The position numbers and the translations under genes were made by a program. A stretch of DNA of 57,855 bases from Candidatus Aquidulcis sp. (GTDB lineage: Bacteria; Chloroflexota; Anaerolineae; UBA4142): positions 1-57,855 of the forward strand of contig DYJA01000037.1 in NCBI GenBank assembly GCA_020723345.1. Reading direction: 5' to 3'. Below the pieces are notes generated by a model, which did no database searches, was not told the DNA's origin, and worked only from the letters and a program-made list of their open reading frames with translations. Shown piece after piece: positions 24,521 to 32,558 of this stretch. How positions within the stretch are numbered: position 1 is the first letter of the stretch; every line of letters starts with the position of its first letter.

Positions 24521-24663
24521 TACGAACCGCGCACGAAATTGGCGGAGAAAATTGACGTGAACACCGCGTTGCAAGTCGCACGGAAAGCGGTCGTGCTGGG
24601 CGCGCCTGGCGCGGGCAAATCTACGTTGTTGCAATGGCTCGCGCTGTCGTTTGCGCGCGGCGC

Positions 24664-24803
24664 GGTAGGGGCGCAGGTAAGGGCGCAATTGAATTGCGCC
24701 CCTACGCGCGCCCCTACCGAATCGCGCGTGCCGTTGCGAAGAACGCAATGGAATTGCGTCCCTACGCTTGATGCAATTGAATTGCATCCCTACCAATTGC
24801 GCC
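24664..24803. repeat. REP palindrome cluster upstream of the RAYT gene
   Basis: GTAGGGGCGC, AAGGGCGCAATTGAATTGCG and CCCCTAC units are followed by GCAATGGAATTGCGTCCC and GATGCAATTGAATTGCATCC. The cluster marks the break in the NACHT domain and precedes the transposase start. Confidence 0.85.
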
Positions 24804-24823
24804 CTGATAATCAGGAGAGAATC

Positions 24824-25453
24824 ATGCCATACAATCCAGACCAACATCATCGCCGTTCAATGCGCCTGCAAAATTGGGATTACGCCAGCGCGGGCGCGTA
24901 TTTTGTCACGATTTGCGTGGAGAATCGCGAATGTGTTTTCGGTGAAATCGTGGATGCCGAAATGCGATTGAACGCGTTGGGCAATATCGTCGCGGAATAT
25001 TGGCAAAACCTGCCGCATCTTTTTCCTGCAATCGTATTGGACGCGTTTGTGGTGATGCCGAATCATGTACATTTCGCTGTGTGGTTGAATCCGCCTGAGG
25101 ACGCGCGCGTAGGGGCGCAATTGAATTGCGCCCCAACCAATTGCGCCCCAACCAATTGCGCCCCTACAAACCGCGCCTCTACAACCACCACGACAACCGA
25201 ATCCCCCATCGGCAAACGATTCACGGTGGACAAACAACGTCCTACGTTGGGGCAGGTGGTTCGCGCGCTCAAGGCAGCAACCACGCGATTGATTCGACAA
25301 TCGGGCAGCGCTGGATTCGCATGGCAGCGCAATTATTACGAACACATCGTCCGCGACGAACGCGAATTGGAACGCATTCGCAAATACATCCTCGACAACC
25401 CTGCGAATTGGGCGGGGGACGAGGAAAATCCAAACAAGGCGCATGCATCGTAG
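24824..25453 (+). CDS. REP-associated tyrosine transposase (RAYT), Y1/HUH superfamily
   Basis: A 209-residue transposase from ATG 24824 (AGGAGA 6 nt upstream). LQNWDYASAGAYFVTICVENR is the RAYT start, VVMPNHVHFAVWL holds the HUH metal motif (H-V-H), LGQVVRALKAATTRLI is the middle helix, and AWQRNYYEHIVRDERELERI with YILDNPANW is the C-terminal tyrosine/NPxxW region. Such enzymes mobilise REP palindromes by single-strand transfer. After the HUH motif, a REP cluster (25108-25185) is inserted in frame and encodes GAQLNCAPTNCAPT-like repeats. The gene is flanked on both sides by REP palindromes. It probably is, or recently was, active. Confidence 0.93.
   Translation: MPYNPDQHHRRSMRLQNWDYASAGAYFVTICVENRECVFGEIVDAEMRLNALGNIVAEYWQNLPHLFPAIVLDAFVVMPNHVHFAVWLNPPEDARVGAQLNCAPTNCAPTNCAPTNRASTTTTTTESPIGKRFTVDKQRPTLGQVVRALKAATTRLIRQSGSAGFAWQRNYYEHIVRDERELERIRKYILDNPANWAGDEENPNKAHAS
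25108..25185. repeat. REP cluster in frame inside the RAYT gene
   Basis: One perfect GTAGGGGCGCAATTG palindrome is followed by two CAACCAATTGCGCCCC half-units. It is read as repeated NCAPT residues between the HUH motif and the central helix. Confidence 0.85.
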
Positions 25454-25722
25454 GGATGCAATTCTATTGCATCCCGCGCAGGGACGCGTATCGTAGGGAT
25501 GCAATTCTATTGCATCCCGCGTAAGGACGCAATTCTATTGCATCCAGCGCAGGGACGCGTATCGTAGGGATGCAATTCTATTGCATCCCGCGTAAGGGCG
25601 CAATTCCATTGCATCCAGCGCAGGGACGCGTATCGTAGGGATGCAATTCTATTGCATCCCGCGTAAGGGCGCAATTGAATTGCGCCCCTACACGCCCCTA
25701 CACACCCCTACGCGCCCCTACC
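25449..25722. repeat. REP palindrome array with three tandem 71-nt units
   Basis: The array starts with a GTAGGGATGCAATTC palindrome (25449-25474). Three tandem copies of a 71-nt unit then begin at 25477, 25548 and 25619, each CGCAGGGACGCGTATC plus a GTAGGGATGCAATTC palindrome plus a second variant palindrome. The last variant is the GCGCAATTGAATTGCGCC type. A run of degenerate CGCCCCTACAC units closes it at about 25722. It sits directly 3' of the RAYT gene in the pattern of a BIME. Confidence 0.92.
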
Positions 25723-25736
25723 ACAGGATATCGAAC

Positions 25737-25988
25737 ATGCCCAAACCAAAACAAAAATCATCTGAAGACCAATCCTTTGAATCCCTCTTCCGCGAACTCG
25801 ACGCCACCGTCGCCAAACTGGAAGCGGGCGACCTCTCGCTCGACGAATCGCTCGCGCTCTTCCAGCGCGGCATGGAACTCGCCAAGCAATGCGGCGTCAT
25901 GCTGGACGCGGCGGAACTCCGCATCAAAGAACTCGTCCCGCGCGGCGAGGAATTGGCGGCGGAGGATTTTGAAGAGGAGGAAGCGTAG
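25737..25988 (+). CDS. xseB: Exodeoxyribonuclease VII small subunit
   Basis: An 83-residue protein. SFESLFRELDATVAKLEAGD LSLDESLALFQRGMELAKQC is the XseB helical hairpin consensus (F-E-x-L-x-x-L-x-x-I/V-V-x-x-L-E-x-G-x-L-x-L-x-E-S). It pairs with the XseA catalytic subunit to degrade single-stranded DNA. XseA is not in the window. ATG 25737 follows AGGA; upstream codons are REP sequence. Immediate upstream sequence is the REP array, so its promoter may have been replaced. Confidence 0.93.
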   Translation: MPKPKQKSSEDQSFESLFRELDATVAKLEAGDLSLDESLALFQRGMELAKQCGVMLDAAELRIKELVPRGEELAAEDFEEEEA

Positions 25989-26046
25989 ACAAGTAGACAA
26001 GGAAACAAGTGGACAAGTCCTTGCCTACCTGTCTACGTGTCTACCT
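25988..26046. repeat. Heptamer hairpin, GACAAGT/CTGTCTAC family
   Basis: GTAGACAAGTAGACAAGG and AAACAAGTGGACAAG are mirrored by CCTACCTGTCTACGTGTC and TACC. It lies between xseB and the PAP2-like gene. Confidence 0.8.
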
Positions 26047-26069
26047 GCATACCTTCCAACGGAGCCATC

Positions 26070-26513
26070 TTGGAATCTTTTCTCAACAATCGCGTCATTC
26101 AAGCCATGCTGCTGCCGTGGATCACGGCGCAGATTCTCAAAGTCATCATCGAGTTGCTCTGGCGGCGCAGACTCAACTTGCGCTTGCTGACGAGCGCGGG
26201 CGGTATGCCGTCGTCGCACTCCGCGCTCGTCTGCGGACTCGCCACCGCGATCGCGATCCACGACGGCGCAGGGTCGAGCATGTTTGCGCTATCGGTTGTC
26301 CTTGCGATGGTCGTGATGTACGACGCGGCAGGCATTCGCCGCTGGGCAAGCATCCAAGCGCGCATTCTCAATCAAATCATCGACGAACTCTTTCAGGGAC
26401 ATCCCATCAGCGAAATCCGTCTGCGCGAAATCCTCGGACACACGCCGATTCAGGTGGTCGCGGGCGCCGCACTCGGCATCGTGATGGCGTGGTGGTGGAT
26501 GGTGCGCGCGTAA
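26070..26513 (+). CDS. Divergent PAP2 family membrane protein (DUF212)
   Basis: About 147 residues with four to five helices and the DUF212 core LRLLTSAGGMPSSHSALVCGLATAIAI (PSSH as in acid phosphatases) and MYDAAGIRRWASIQARILN, LREILGHTPIQVVAGAALG. TTG 26070 is preferred, since GGAG lies 5 nt upstream and the earlier in-frame ATG (26037) falls in the repeat. Substrate unknown; phosphatase activity is inferred only from family relation. Confidence 0.85.
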   Translation: MESFLNNRVIQAMLLPWITAQILKVIIELLWRRRLNLRLLTSAGGMPSSHSALVCGLATAIAIHDGAGSSMFALSVVLAMVVMYDAAGIRRWASIQARILNQIIDELFQGHPISEIRLREILGHTPIQVVAGAALGIVMAWWWMVRA

Positions 26514-26569
26514 CCGAATTCTGACTCGGTTTGGACGCGATTCGATACTCGTCGCGTCTATCATAATCG

Positions 26570-26633
26570 AGAGATTAGAGATTGGAGCGTAGGGATTGCC
26601 TTCAATCTCTAATCCCTATTCTCCAATTTCTAG
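26570..26633. repeat. Heptamer hairpin, GATTGGA family
   Basis: GAGATTAGAGATTGGAG is mirrored by CAATCTCTAATCCCTATTC and TCCAATTTC, just upstream of the first DUF362 gene. Confidence 0.8.
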
Positions 26634-26643
26634 AAAGGCAAAG

Positions 26644-27735
26644 ATGATGCTGTCTCGCCGAGAATTTATCCGACGATCGGTTTTGTACGCGCTGACGCTG
26701 GCTGGCGGCAGCGCGCTTGCCGCGTGCAATTCGCCCACGCCTACGCCGATACCTCCGACGCTTGCGCCAACCGTTCCACCTTCTCCGACGCGCGTTCCTC
26801 CCACCGCAACACTCGCGTCAACCGCGACCATCGCGCCGACGACCGCGCCACCCCCTTCGACTATCGCTCAGGGCGCGCCCACCGCGACGATGACTGCGAC
26901 GCCCGTGCCGCCGACTGCGTTCGATCCGTACCTCGCCGTCGCGCGCGGCGCGAATCCCGGTGCGATCACGCGCGCCGCGATTGACGCGCTCGGCGGAATG
27001 AAACGATTTGTCAAGCCCGGCAACGACGTGATTCTCAAGCCGAACATCTGCAACGCGTCGTACACTCCCGAATACGCGACGACGACGAATCCACAAGTGC
27101 TCGCCGAACTTGTCAAAATGTGTTTGGAAGCCGGCGCGAAACGCGTGCGCGTGATGGATCAACCGTTCGCCGGCACCGCCGTCGAAGCGTACAAGAAAAG
27201 CGGCATTCGCGAAGCCGTCGAAAAAGTTGGCGGGCAGATGGAAATTATGGCGGCGATGAAATACGCGGACGCCGATTTTCCAAAGACCGCGCGCGATCTC
27301 AAAAAGTGGAAAGTGTACCAAGATATTTTGAAAGCCGATGTCGTCATCAACGTTCCGATTGCGAAAACGCACGACATCGCCAAACTCACGCTCGCGATGA
27401 AAGGGCTGATGGGCGTGATTACCGATCCGCCCGCGTTTCACAACGCGCTCGATCAACGCATCGCCGATTTGAACACGCTGATCAAGCCGACGCTCAACGT
27501 CATCGACGCGGTGCGGACGCTTGCGGTGAACGGACCCACGGGCGGCTCGCTCGATTTCGTCGTCAAAACGAATCTCGTGATGGCGTCGCACGATCCCGTC
27601 GCGCTCGACGCGTACGCGACCAAAGTTCTGTTCCTCAAAAAGCCGGAAGAAATCGCGTACATCAAGTACGGCGCGGAGATGGGGATTGGGCGAATCGACG
27701 TGGACAAGGTGCGAATCAAAGAAGTGACGATGTGA
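26644..27735 (+). CDS. Tat-exported lipoprotein with DUF362 domain, first copy
   Basis: A 363-residue protein. LSRREFIRRSVLYAL is a twin-arginine signal and GSALAACN is a lipobox. A Thr/Pro-rich linker (about 30-90) follows, then a DUF362 domain: VKPGNDVILKPNICNA, LCLEAGAKRVRVMD-type segment, KADVVINVPIAKTHDIAKL and LTLAMKGLMGVI. DUF362 proteins often accompany ferredoxin-type redox proteins; the biochemical role is unsettled. No FeS cysteines are in this copy, but the polyferredoxin encoded at 28912 could supply them. ATG 26644 is chosen for the Tat signal. Confidence 0.9.
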   Translation: MMLSRREFIRRSVLYALTLAGGSALAACNSPTPTPIPPTLAPTVPPSPTRVPPTATLASTATIAPTTAPPPSTIAQGAPTATMTATPVPPTAFDPYLAVARGANPGAITRAAIDALGGMKRFVKPGNDVILKPNICNASYTPEYATTTNPQVLAELVKMCLEAGAKRVRVMDQPFAGTAVEAYKKSGIREAVEKVGGQMEIMAAMKYADADFPKTARDLKKWKVYQDILKADVVINVPIAKTHDIAKLTLAMKGLMGVITDPPAFHNALDQRIADLNTLIKPTLNVIDAVRTLAVNGPTGGSLDFVVKTNLVMASHDPVALDAYATKVLFLKKPEEIAYIKYGAEMGIGRIDVDKVRIKEVTM

Positions 27736-27791
27736 AACGTGATGCGTGATGCGTGATGCGTGAGTTCACGGATCACGTTTCACGCATCACG
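27734..27791. repeat. Heptamer hairpin, GTGATGC/GCATCAC family
   Basis: AAACGTGATGCGTGATGCG and TGATGCGTGA are mirrored by TCACGTTTCACGCATCACG. It separates the two DUF362 genes. Confidence 0.88.
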
Positions 27792-27819
27792 TTTCGCAAG
27801 TCGATATCTGGAGGAAGAA

Positions 27820-28890
27820 ATGATCTCCCGTCGTGAATTCATTCGACGTTCGATACTGTACGCGTTGGCGATTGCAAGCGGCAACGCGCTCGTGAGTTGT
27901 AGCCAACCCGCGCCAACCGCAACGCCAATTCCGCCGACTGCCGCGCCAACTGCCGCGCCACCCGCGACTGTCGCGCAGAGTACCACCACGCGCGTCGTCA
28001 GCGCGACGATTGCGCCCGCCCCTTCGACGATCGCTCAGGGGGCGATGACCGCGACGCCGAGCGCGCCAGCCGCCGGTGAACCGTACCTCGCGGTCGCGCG
28101 CGGCGCGCGTCCCGCCGCGATCACGCGCGCGGTTGTCGACGCGTTGGGCGGCATCAAGAAATTCGTCAAGCCGGGAAACGACGTCATCATCAAACCAAAT
28201 ATTTGCAACGCGCAAAACGGTCCCGAGTACGCGTCCACGACGAATCCCGAAGTTGTCGCCGAACTCGTCAAGCTGTGTTTGGAGGCGGGCGCGAAACGCG
28301 TCCGCGTGATGGATCAGCCCTTCTCAGGCACGGCGAACATCGCGTACGTCAAGAGCGGCATTCGCGACGCGGTCGAAAAAGTCGGCGGCGAAATGGAGTT
28401 GATGAATTCGGCAAAATACGTCGCAGTCAATTTCCCCGCCACCGCGCGCGATATCAAATCGTGGAAAATCTACCAAGACATTTTGAAAGCCGATGTCGTC
28501 ATCAATGTTCCGATTGCGAAACATCACGGCTCGGCGCGCCTCACGCTGGCGATGAAAGGGCTGATGGGCGTCATCACCAATCCCGGCGGAATTCACACCG
28601 CGCTCGATCAGCGCATCGCCGATCTCAGCACGGTGATCAAGCCAACGCTGAACATCGTGGACGGCGTACGCGTGTTAATGAATCACGGACCGACCGGCGG
28701 CAATCTCAAAGATGTGAAAATCGCCAACACGCTGATCGCGAGTTTCGATCCGGTCGCCGTCGACGCGTACGCCGCGCAAATTTTCTTCAGCAAGAAACCG
28801 CAAGACATCGCGTACATCAAATTCGGCGCGGAGATGGGGCTGGGGCGGTACGATTTTGGAAATCTGCGCGTGAAAGAAGTGGCGGTGTAG
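27820..28890 (+). CDS. Tat-exported lipoprotein with DUF362 domain, second copy
   Basis: A 356-residue paralogue of the preceding gene, highly similar throughout the DUF362 domain (VKPGNDVIIKPNICNA, VVINVPIAKHHGSARL). It has the same ISRREFIRRSILYAL twin-arginine signal and a VSC lipobox, and the same Thr/Pro linker style. SD GGAGG precedes ATG 27820. The pair most likely arose by tandem duplication. It is co-oriented with, and 21 nt before, the NapH-like gene. Confidence 0.9.
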   Translation: MISRREFIRRSILYALAIASGNALVSCSQPAPTATPIPPTAAPTAAPPATVAQSTTTRVVSATIAPAPSTIAQGAMTATPSAPAAGEPYLAVARGARPAAITRAVVDALGGIKKFVKPGNDVIIKPNICNAQNGPEYASTTNPEVVAELVKLCLEAGAKRVRVMDQPFSGTANIAYVKSGIRDAVEKVGGEMELMNSAKYVAVNFPATARDIKSWKIYQDILKADVVINVPIAKHHGSARLTLAMKGLMGVITNPGGIHTALDQRIADLSTVIKPTLNIVDGVRVLMNHGPTGGNLKDVKIANTLIASFDPVAVDAYAAQIFFSKKPQDIAYIKFGAEMGLGRYDFGNLRVKEVAV

Positions 28891-28916
28891 AGGGGATAAG
28901 AAGGCAGAAGGATGAA
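28890..28916. repeat. GGGATAAGAAGG half-element
   Basis: AGAGGGGATAAGAAGGCAG is a one-armed copy of the hairpin at 47011-47115. It provides the region just before the NapH-like start. Confidence 0.65.
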
Positions 28917-30453
28917 TTCTAATCGTTGGCGTCGCGCGCGCCAAATAACCCAAATCATCAGCACCGCGTTTTTCTTCCTGCTCGCGTTCCTCACCTATCG
29001 CGGTTTCGAATCGGCGCTCCCGCTCGATTTGTATTTCCGCCTCGATCCGCTCGCCGCGTTCGGCGCGATGCTCGCGGCGCGCCTAGTGATCGCGGCGATG
29101 CTCCTCGCGCTCGCGGCAATCGCGTTCGGATTCGTGTTCGGGCGCGCGTGGTGCGGCTGGCTCTGTCCGCTCGGCGCGCTGCTCGATTGGATTTCGCCGC
29201 GCGCATGGCGCGTCGCGCAAGCGCACAAAAACTGGAAGAGCGTCAAGTACGTTTTGCTCTTCGTCATTTTCTTCGCCGCGCTTTTGGGCAATCTCTCGCT
29301 GATGATTCTCGATCCGATCACGTTGTTGAATCGCACATTCAGCAGCGCGTTCTTTCCCGCACTCAACGTCGTCGTTGTCAGCACCGAGATCGCGCTCTAC
29401 CCGATTGCGCCGCCGCTGCATCCATTCTTCGATCTGATCGAGCAAAATTGGCGCGGCACGATCTTGCCCGCGCAGCAAACGTTCTACCAACTCGGCTGGG
29501 TGCTCGCGCTCGTGTTCGTCGGCGTCGTCGCGCTGAACTGGGCTGCGCCGCGATTCTGGTGCCGTTATTTGTGTCCGCTCGGCGCGGTGTACGCGCTGCA
29601 AGCAAAAATTTCGTGGCTGCGCCCGCGCGCCGTAAAAGATTGCAGCCATTGCGCCGCGTGTATGCGCGTCTGCCCGACGAGTGCGATCGCGGTGACGAAA
29701 GACGGCTTTTCCGTCGATCCCGCAGAATGTGTCGTTTGTATGGACTGTCTCCCCGCGTGTCCCGAATCGGTTATCGCGTTTCAATTCGGCGGTCGGCGGT
29801 CGGCAGTCGGCGGTCAACGCTCGGATGTTGATTTGACGCGACGGCACCTGATCGGCAGCGCGCTCGCCAGCATCGGCGCGGTCGCGCTCTTTCGCACTGC
29901 GCCGTCTGCGTCGCGCGATGATCCGTGGTTGATCCGTCCGCCGGGCGCGCGCGAAAATAATTTTCTCGCGAAATGTATTCGCTGTGCCGAGTGCGTCAAA
30001 GTTTGTCCGACCGGCGTTTTGCAGCCCAGTTTGTTTGAAGCCGGACTCGAAGGATTCTGGTCGCCGATTCTCACGACGCGGCTCGGCTATTGCGATTATT
30101 CGTGCAACGCGTGCGGGCAAGTTTGTCCGACCGGCGCGATCCCGCCGCTCACGCTCGAACAAAAACGGCAGAGTATCATCGGCACGGCGTACATTGACGA
30201 AAATCGCTGCATCCCCTGGGCGAGTTATCGTCCATGCGTCGTGTGCGAAGAAATGTGTCCGGTGCCGGACAAGGCGATCAAACTTGAGCCAGTCGATCTG
30301 ATTTCGCCCGACGGCAAAAAAGTCCATGTCCAGCGCCCGCGCGTCGTCACCGATATGTGTATCGGCTGCGGCATCTGCGAATACAAATGTCCGCTGAGCG
30401 CGACGGCAGCGATTCGCGTCTACGCGCCGATGCAATTGCCGCCGATTGGGTAG
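28912..30453 (+). CDS. NapH-type membrane polyferredoxin fused to a NapG-like ferredoxin
   Basis: A 513-residue protein. The first half has several transmembrane helices with the NapH/NosR cytoplasmic CxxxCP motifs (WCGWLCPLGAL, WCRYLCPLGAV). A 4Fe-4S ferredoxin pair follows (DCSHCAACMRVCP, CVVCMDCLPACP). A second twin-arginine-like segment DLTRRHLIGSALASIGA (about 303-320) then starts a NapG-like module with CIRCAECVKVCP, CNACGQVCP, CVVCEEMCP and CIGCGICEYKCP. A GGTCGGC repeat is read in frame between the halves. It should carry electrons from quinol towards extracytoplasmic acceptors; acceptor unknown. Confidence 0.9.
   Translation: MNSNRWRRARQITQIISTAFFFLLAFLTYRGFESALPLDLYFRLDPLAAFGAMLAARLVIAAMLLALAAIAFGFVFGRAWCGWLCPLGALLDWISPRAWRVAQAHKNWKSVKYVLLFVIFFAALLGNLSLMILDPITLLNRTFSSAFFPALNVVVVSTEIALYPIAPPLHPFFDLIEQNWRGTILPAQQTFYQLGWVLALVFVGVVALNWAAPRFWCRYLCPLGAVYALQAKISWLRPRAVKDCSHCAACMRVCPTSAIAVTKDGFSVDPAECVVCMDCLPACPESVIAFQFGGRRSAVGGQRSDVDLTRRHLIGSALASIGAVALFRTAPSASRDDPWLIRPPGARENNFLAKCIRCAECVKVCPTGVLQPSLFEAGLEGFWSPILTTRLGYCDYSCNACGQVCPTGAIPPLTLEQKRQSIIGTAYIDENRCIPWASYRPCVVCEEMCPVPDKAIKLEPVDLISPDGKKVHVQRPRVVTDMCIGCGICEYKCPLSATAAIRVYAPMQLPPIG
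29786..29817. repeat. In-frame GGCGGTC heptamer array
   Basis: Four GGCGGTC/GGCAGTC units, one-armed, are translated as GGRRSAVGGQ in the linker between the NapH-like and NapG-like halves. Confidence 0.8.
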
Positions 30454-30476
30454 GACAAATTTGAAAATTTGTCCTA
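30450..30476. repeat. Palindrome GTAGGACAAATTTG + inverse
   Basis: A near-perfect palindrome just after the polyferredoxin stop; the same family as 41023-41050 and 8587-8613. Its right arm overlaps a candidate -35 hexamer. Confidence 0.85.
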
Positions 30477-30497
30477 CCCCGACGAGTGAAGTATAAT
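30469..30497 (+). promoter_or_regulatory. Candidate promoter of the sensor kinase gene
   Basis: TTGTCC (4/6 of TTGACA) at 30469-30474, 17 nt spacer, perfect TATAAT at 30492-30497. The -35 lies in the right arm of the palindromic repeat. Confidence 0.5.
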
Positions 30498-30535
30498 GGA
30501 ATCGCCCGCTCGGATCGCGTTATGAGCAGGGCGAT

Positions 30536-32482
30536 TTGTTTGTGTTTGAGACAAGTCCCGTGAAGTTGCAAACGAAATTCGGTTTAGCCGTCATCATCGT
30601 TTTTGCGATTCTCGCGGCGAGCATCGCGGTAGTCAGTTTCATCTGGGTCGACCAGAACACGATTCTTGCCGCGCAGCAGCGCGTCCAGTTGTACATCCAG
30701 GCAAGTTGGGAAATCTACAACGGGAAACTGGACCGCATGGAATCCGCACTCGATATTCTCGCGCGCGACGAACAGATCGACGCGTTCCTCCAAGATACCC
30801 AGAACGAACAAAACGCACTCGCGATCCGCGCGTACCTCGAATCGGTGCGCGCGTCGCAAAGCATGGACATGCTGAATCTGCTCGACGCGGAGGGGCGCGT
30901 CCTCCTCCGCACGCGTCCGCCGTACACTCGCGGCGATCGCGTCAACGACGATCCGGTCGTGCGTCTCGCGATGACGACGCGCAAAACCGCGCGCGGCACC
31001 GTAATTCTGGAAAAAGATCGCCTGACGCACGGCGGTGACGGCTTGCTCGAGCAGTGTCTGCAGTACGGCGATGAACCGCGCGGGATGATGCTGACTGCCG
31101 CGGTGCCAATCATCGCGAACGAGCGGCTCATCGGCATTTTGCAGATCGGCAGCGTGATGAACGGCGCGATCGAAAAAGTGGATCGCATTCGCGATGTGGT
31201 CTTCAAAAACGAACAGTCCAATGGCAAACCGCTCGGCACCGCGACGATTTTTATGGGCGACTTGCGGATTTCGACGAATGTGCTCGACAGCCAGGGCAAA
31301 CGCGCGGTCGGCACACGCGCGTCGCCCGAAGTCACGGAACAAGTTTTACGCAACGGCAAACCGTGGACGGGGCGCGCATGGGTTGTCGATACGTGGTACC
31401 TCGCGCAGTACGATCCGATTCGCGATCCCGACGGTCAAGTCGTCGGGATGTTGTACGTCGGCGAGTTGGAACAGAAATATCTCGACTTGCGGGCGCAGGC
31501 GTTGGCATTATTTCTCTCGGTGATTCTCGCGGGGATGCTGCTCGCGTTCGTCGTCTTCTTTCTGATCGTCCGCAGCATCGTCAACCCGATTCATCAACTC
31601 GCGTACGCGACGACGCGGCTTGCCGATGGCGATCTGACGTACCGCGTCAACGGCGCGCACGCGACTGCACCACGCGACGAAATAAAAAACCTCGCGCGCT
31701 CGTTCGACGAGATGGCGGAGCAATTGCAACGCCAGCGCGAAGAAATCGAACAAGACCATCGCGCGCTCGCCAAACTGAATCAAGACCTCCAGACGACGAA
31801 TCAAAATTATATGGAGATGCTCGGTTTTGTCGCGCACGAACTCAAGAATCCGCTCTCGTCCGCGATTCTGAACGTTCACACCGTCAAAGATGGTTATGTC
31901 GGCGAGTTGAACGAGACGCAAAAATCCGCGCTCGAATCGGTCGCCCGGTCGCTCCGGTATTTCCGCGAAATGATCGCCAACTATCTCGATCTGTCGCGGC
32001 TCGAAAAAGGCGAATTGCGCGTCAACTCGACGCGCGTCGTCCTGAACGCCGACGTCGTCGCGCCGATTGTCGAAGGGCTGACGCGCGGCTTGCAAGAGAA
32101 AAAGATGCGGCTGGAAAACGCCATCGCGCCCGCGCTCGTCCTGAACGCGGATCGCGATCTGCTCCGCATCGTCTACGACAATCTGCTGTCGAACGCGATC
32201 AAGTACGGGCGCGAAGGCGGCAAAATCGTGCTAGAATCGCGCGCGGATGGCGGCAAAGTGACGCTGAGCGTTTTGAACGCGGGCATCGGCATTCCGCCCG
32301 AGCGGATGCCGCAGTTGTTCAAGAAATTCAGCCGCCTGACGGGCGCGGAATACGCGGGCAAAAAGGGCACGGGTTTAGGGTTGTACATCTGCCGAGAAAT
32401 CGTGGAAAAACACGGCGGCAAAATCTGGGCAGAATCGCAAGTGGGCGCGTGGACGAAATTTGTGTTTGAGTTGCCTTGTTGA
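30536..32482 (+). CDS. Membrane sensor histidine kinase with extracytoplasmic cache-like domain
   Basis: About 648 residues. There is a first transmembrane helix (LAVIIVFAILAASIAVVSFIW), a ~250-residue extracytoplasmic sensor with cache features (LNLLDAEGRVLLRTRP, YDPIRDPDGQVVGMLYVGE), a second helix, a HAMP domain (NPIHQLAYATTRLADGDLTYRV), a HisKA H-box (GFVAHELKNPLSSAI), and an HATPase with N-box (DNLLSNAIKYG) and GTGLGLYICREIVEKHGG. No receiver is adjacent. The start is uncertain: TTG 30536 or GTG 30560 both precede the first helix. The following roadblock gene may relate functionally. Confidence 0.9.
   Translation: MFVFETSPVKLQTKFGLAVIIVFAILAASIAVVSFIWVDQNTILAAQQRVQLYIQASWEIYNGKLDRMESALDILARDEQIDAFLQDTQNEQNALAIRAYLESVRASQSMDMLNLLDAEGRVLLRTRPPYTRGDRVNDDPVVRLAMTTRKTARGTVILEKDRLTHGGDGLLEQCLQYGDEPRGMMLTAAVPIIANERLIGILQIGSVMNGAIEKVDRIRDVVFKNEQSNGKPLGTATIFMGDLRISTNVLDSQGKRAVGTRASPEVTEQVLRNGKPWTGRAWVVDTWYLAQYDPIRDPDGQVVGMLYVGELEQKYLDLRAQALALFLSVILAGMLLAFVVFFLIVRSIVNPIHQLAYATTRLADGDLTYRVNGAHATAPRDEIKNLARSFDEMAEQLQRQREEIEQDHRALAKLNQDLQTTNQNYMEMLGFVAHELKNPLSSAILNVHTVKDGYVGELNETQKSALESVARSLRYFREMIANYLDLSRLEKGELRVNSTRVVLNADVVAPIVEGLTRGLQEKKMRLENAIAPALVLNADRDLLRIVYDNLLSNAIKYGREGGKIVLESRADGGKVTLSVLNAGIGIPPERMPQLFKKFSRLTGAEYAGKKGTGLGLYICREIVEKHGGKIWAESQVGAWTKFVFELPC
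32107..32479 (+). other. placeholder removed
   Basis: This entry is void; see the promoter entry that follows at 32479-32507. Confidence 0.
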
Positions 32483-32507
32483 CAGTCTATTAAAGTTGTG
32501 ATAGCAT
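32479..32507 (+). promoter_or_regulatory. Sigma-70-type promoter of the roadblock gene
   Basis: TTGACA at 32479-32484 (it overlaps the kinase stop codon), 17 nt spacer, TAGCAT at 32502-32507. The SD GGAG lies before ATG 32559. Confidence 0.6.
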
Positions 32508-32558
32508 AGCAAACGTAAACTGAGCGACCTTATGATTTGATCGTCAAAGGAGACTCCC

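Larger units (their letters stand above)
23792..24823 (+). pseudogene. DUF4062-NACHT protein, truncated by palindromes and a RAYT insertion
   Basis: The gene starts MKKVFLSSTARDLQEYRDAV (DUF4062, TIR-like fold; ATG 23792) and runs through FGARAEMADEFCRAKVAECDVFVGIVG and the TQQEYDAA segment to about residue 155. It then continues into an NTPase whose Walker A is VVLGAPGAGKSTLLQW. Directly after SFARGA the sequence becomes REP palindromes and then the transposase, so the rest of the NACHT domain and any sensor repeats are missing. A REP pair also interrupts the linker before Walker A (24440-24520). The frame stays open into the transposase. Intact relatives are STAND-type signalling ATPases, often in defence. 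Likely non-functional. Confidence 0.8.

Noticed and set aside
25449-25722. Tandem array resembling a CRISPR
   Set aside because: Units are palindromes in a 71-nt repeated block with no unique spacers, and no cas genes are near; it is a REP array.
32479-32507. The feature entry marked void immediately before this promoter
   Set aside because: It has inverted coordinates and no content; only the promoter entry at 32479-32507 is meant.
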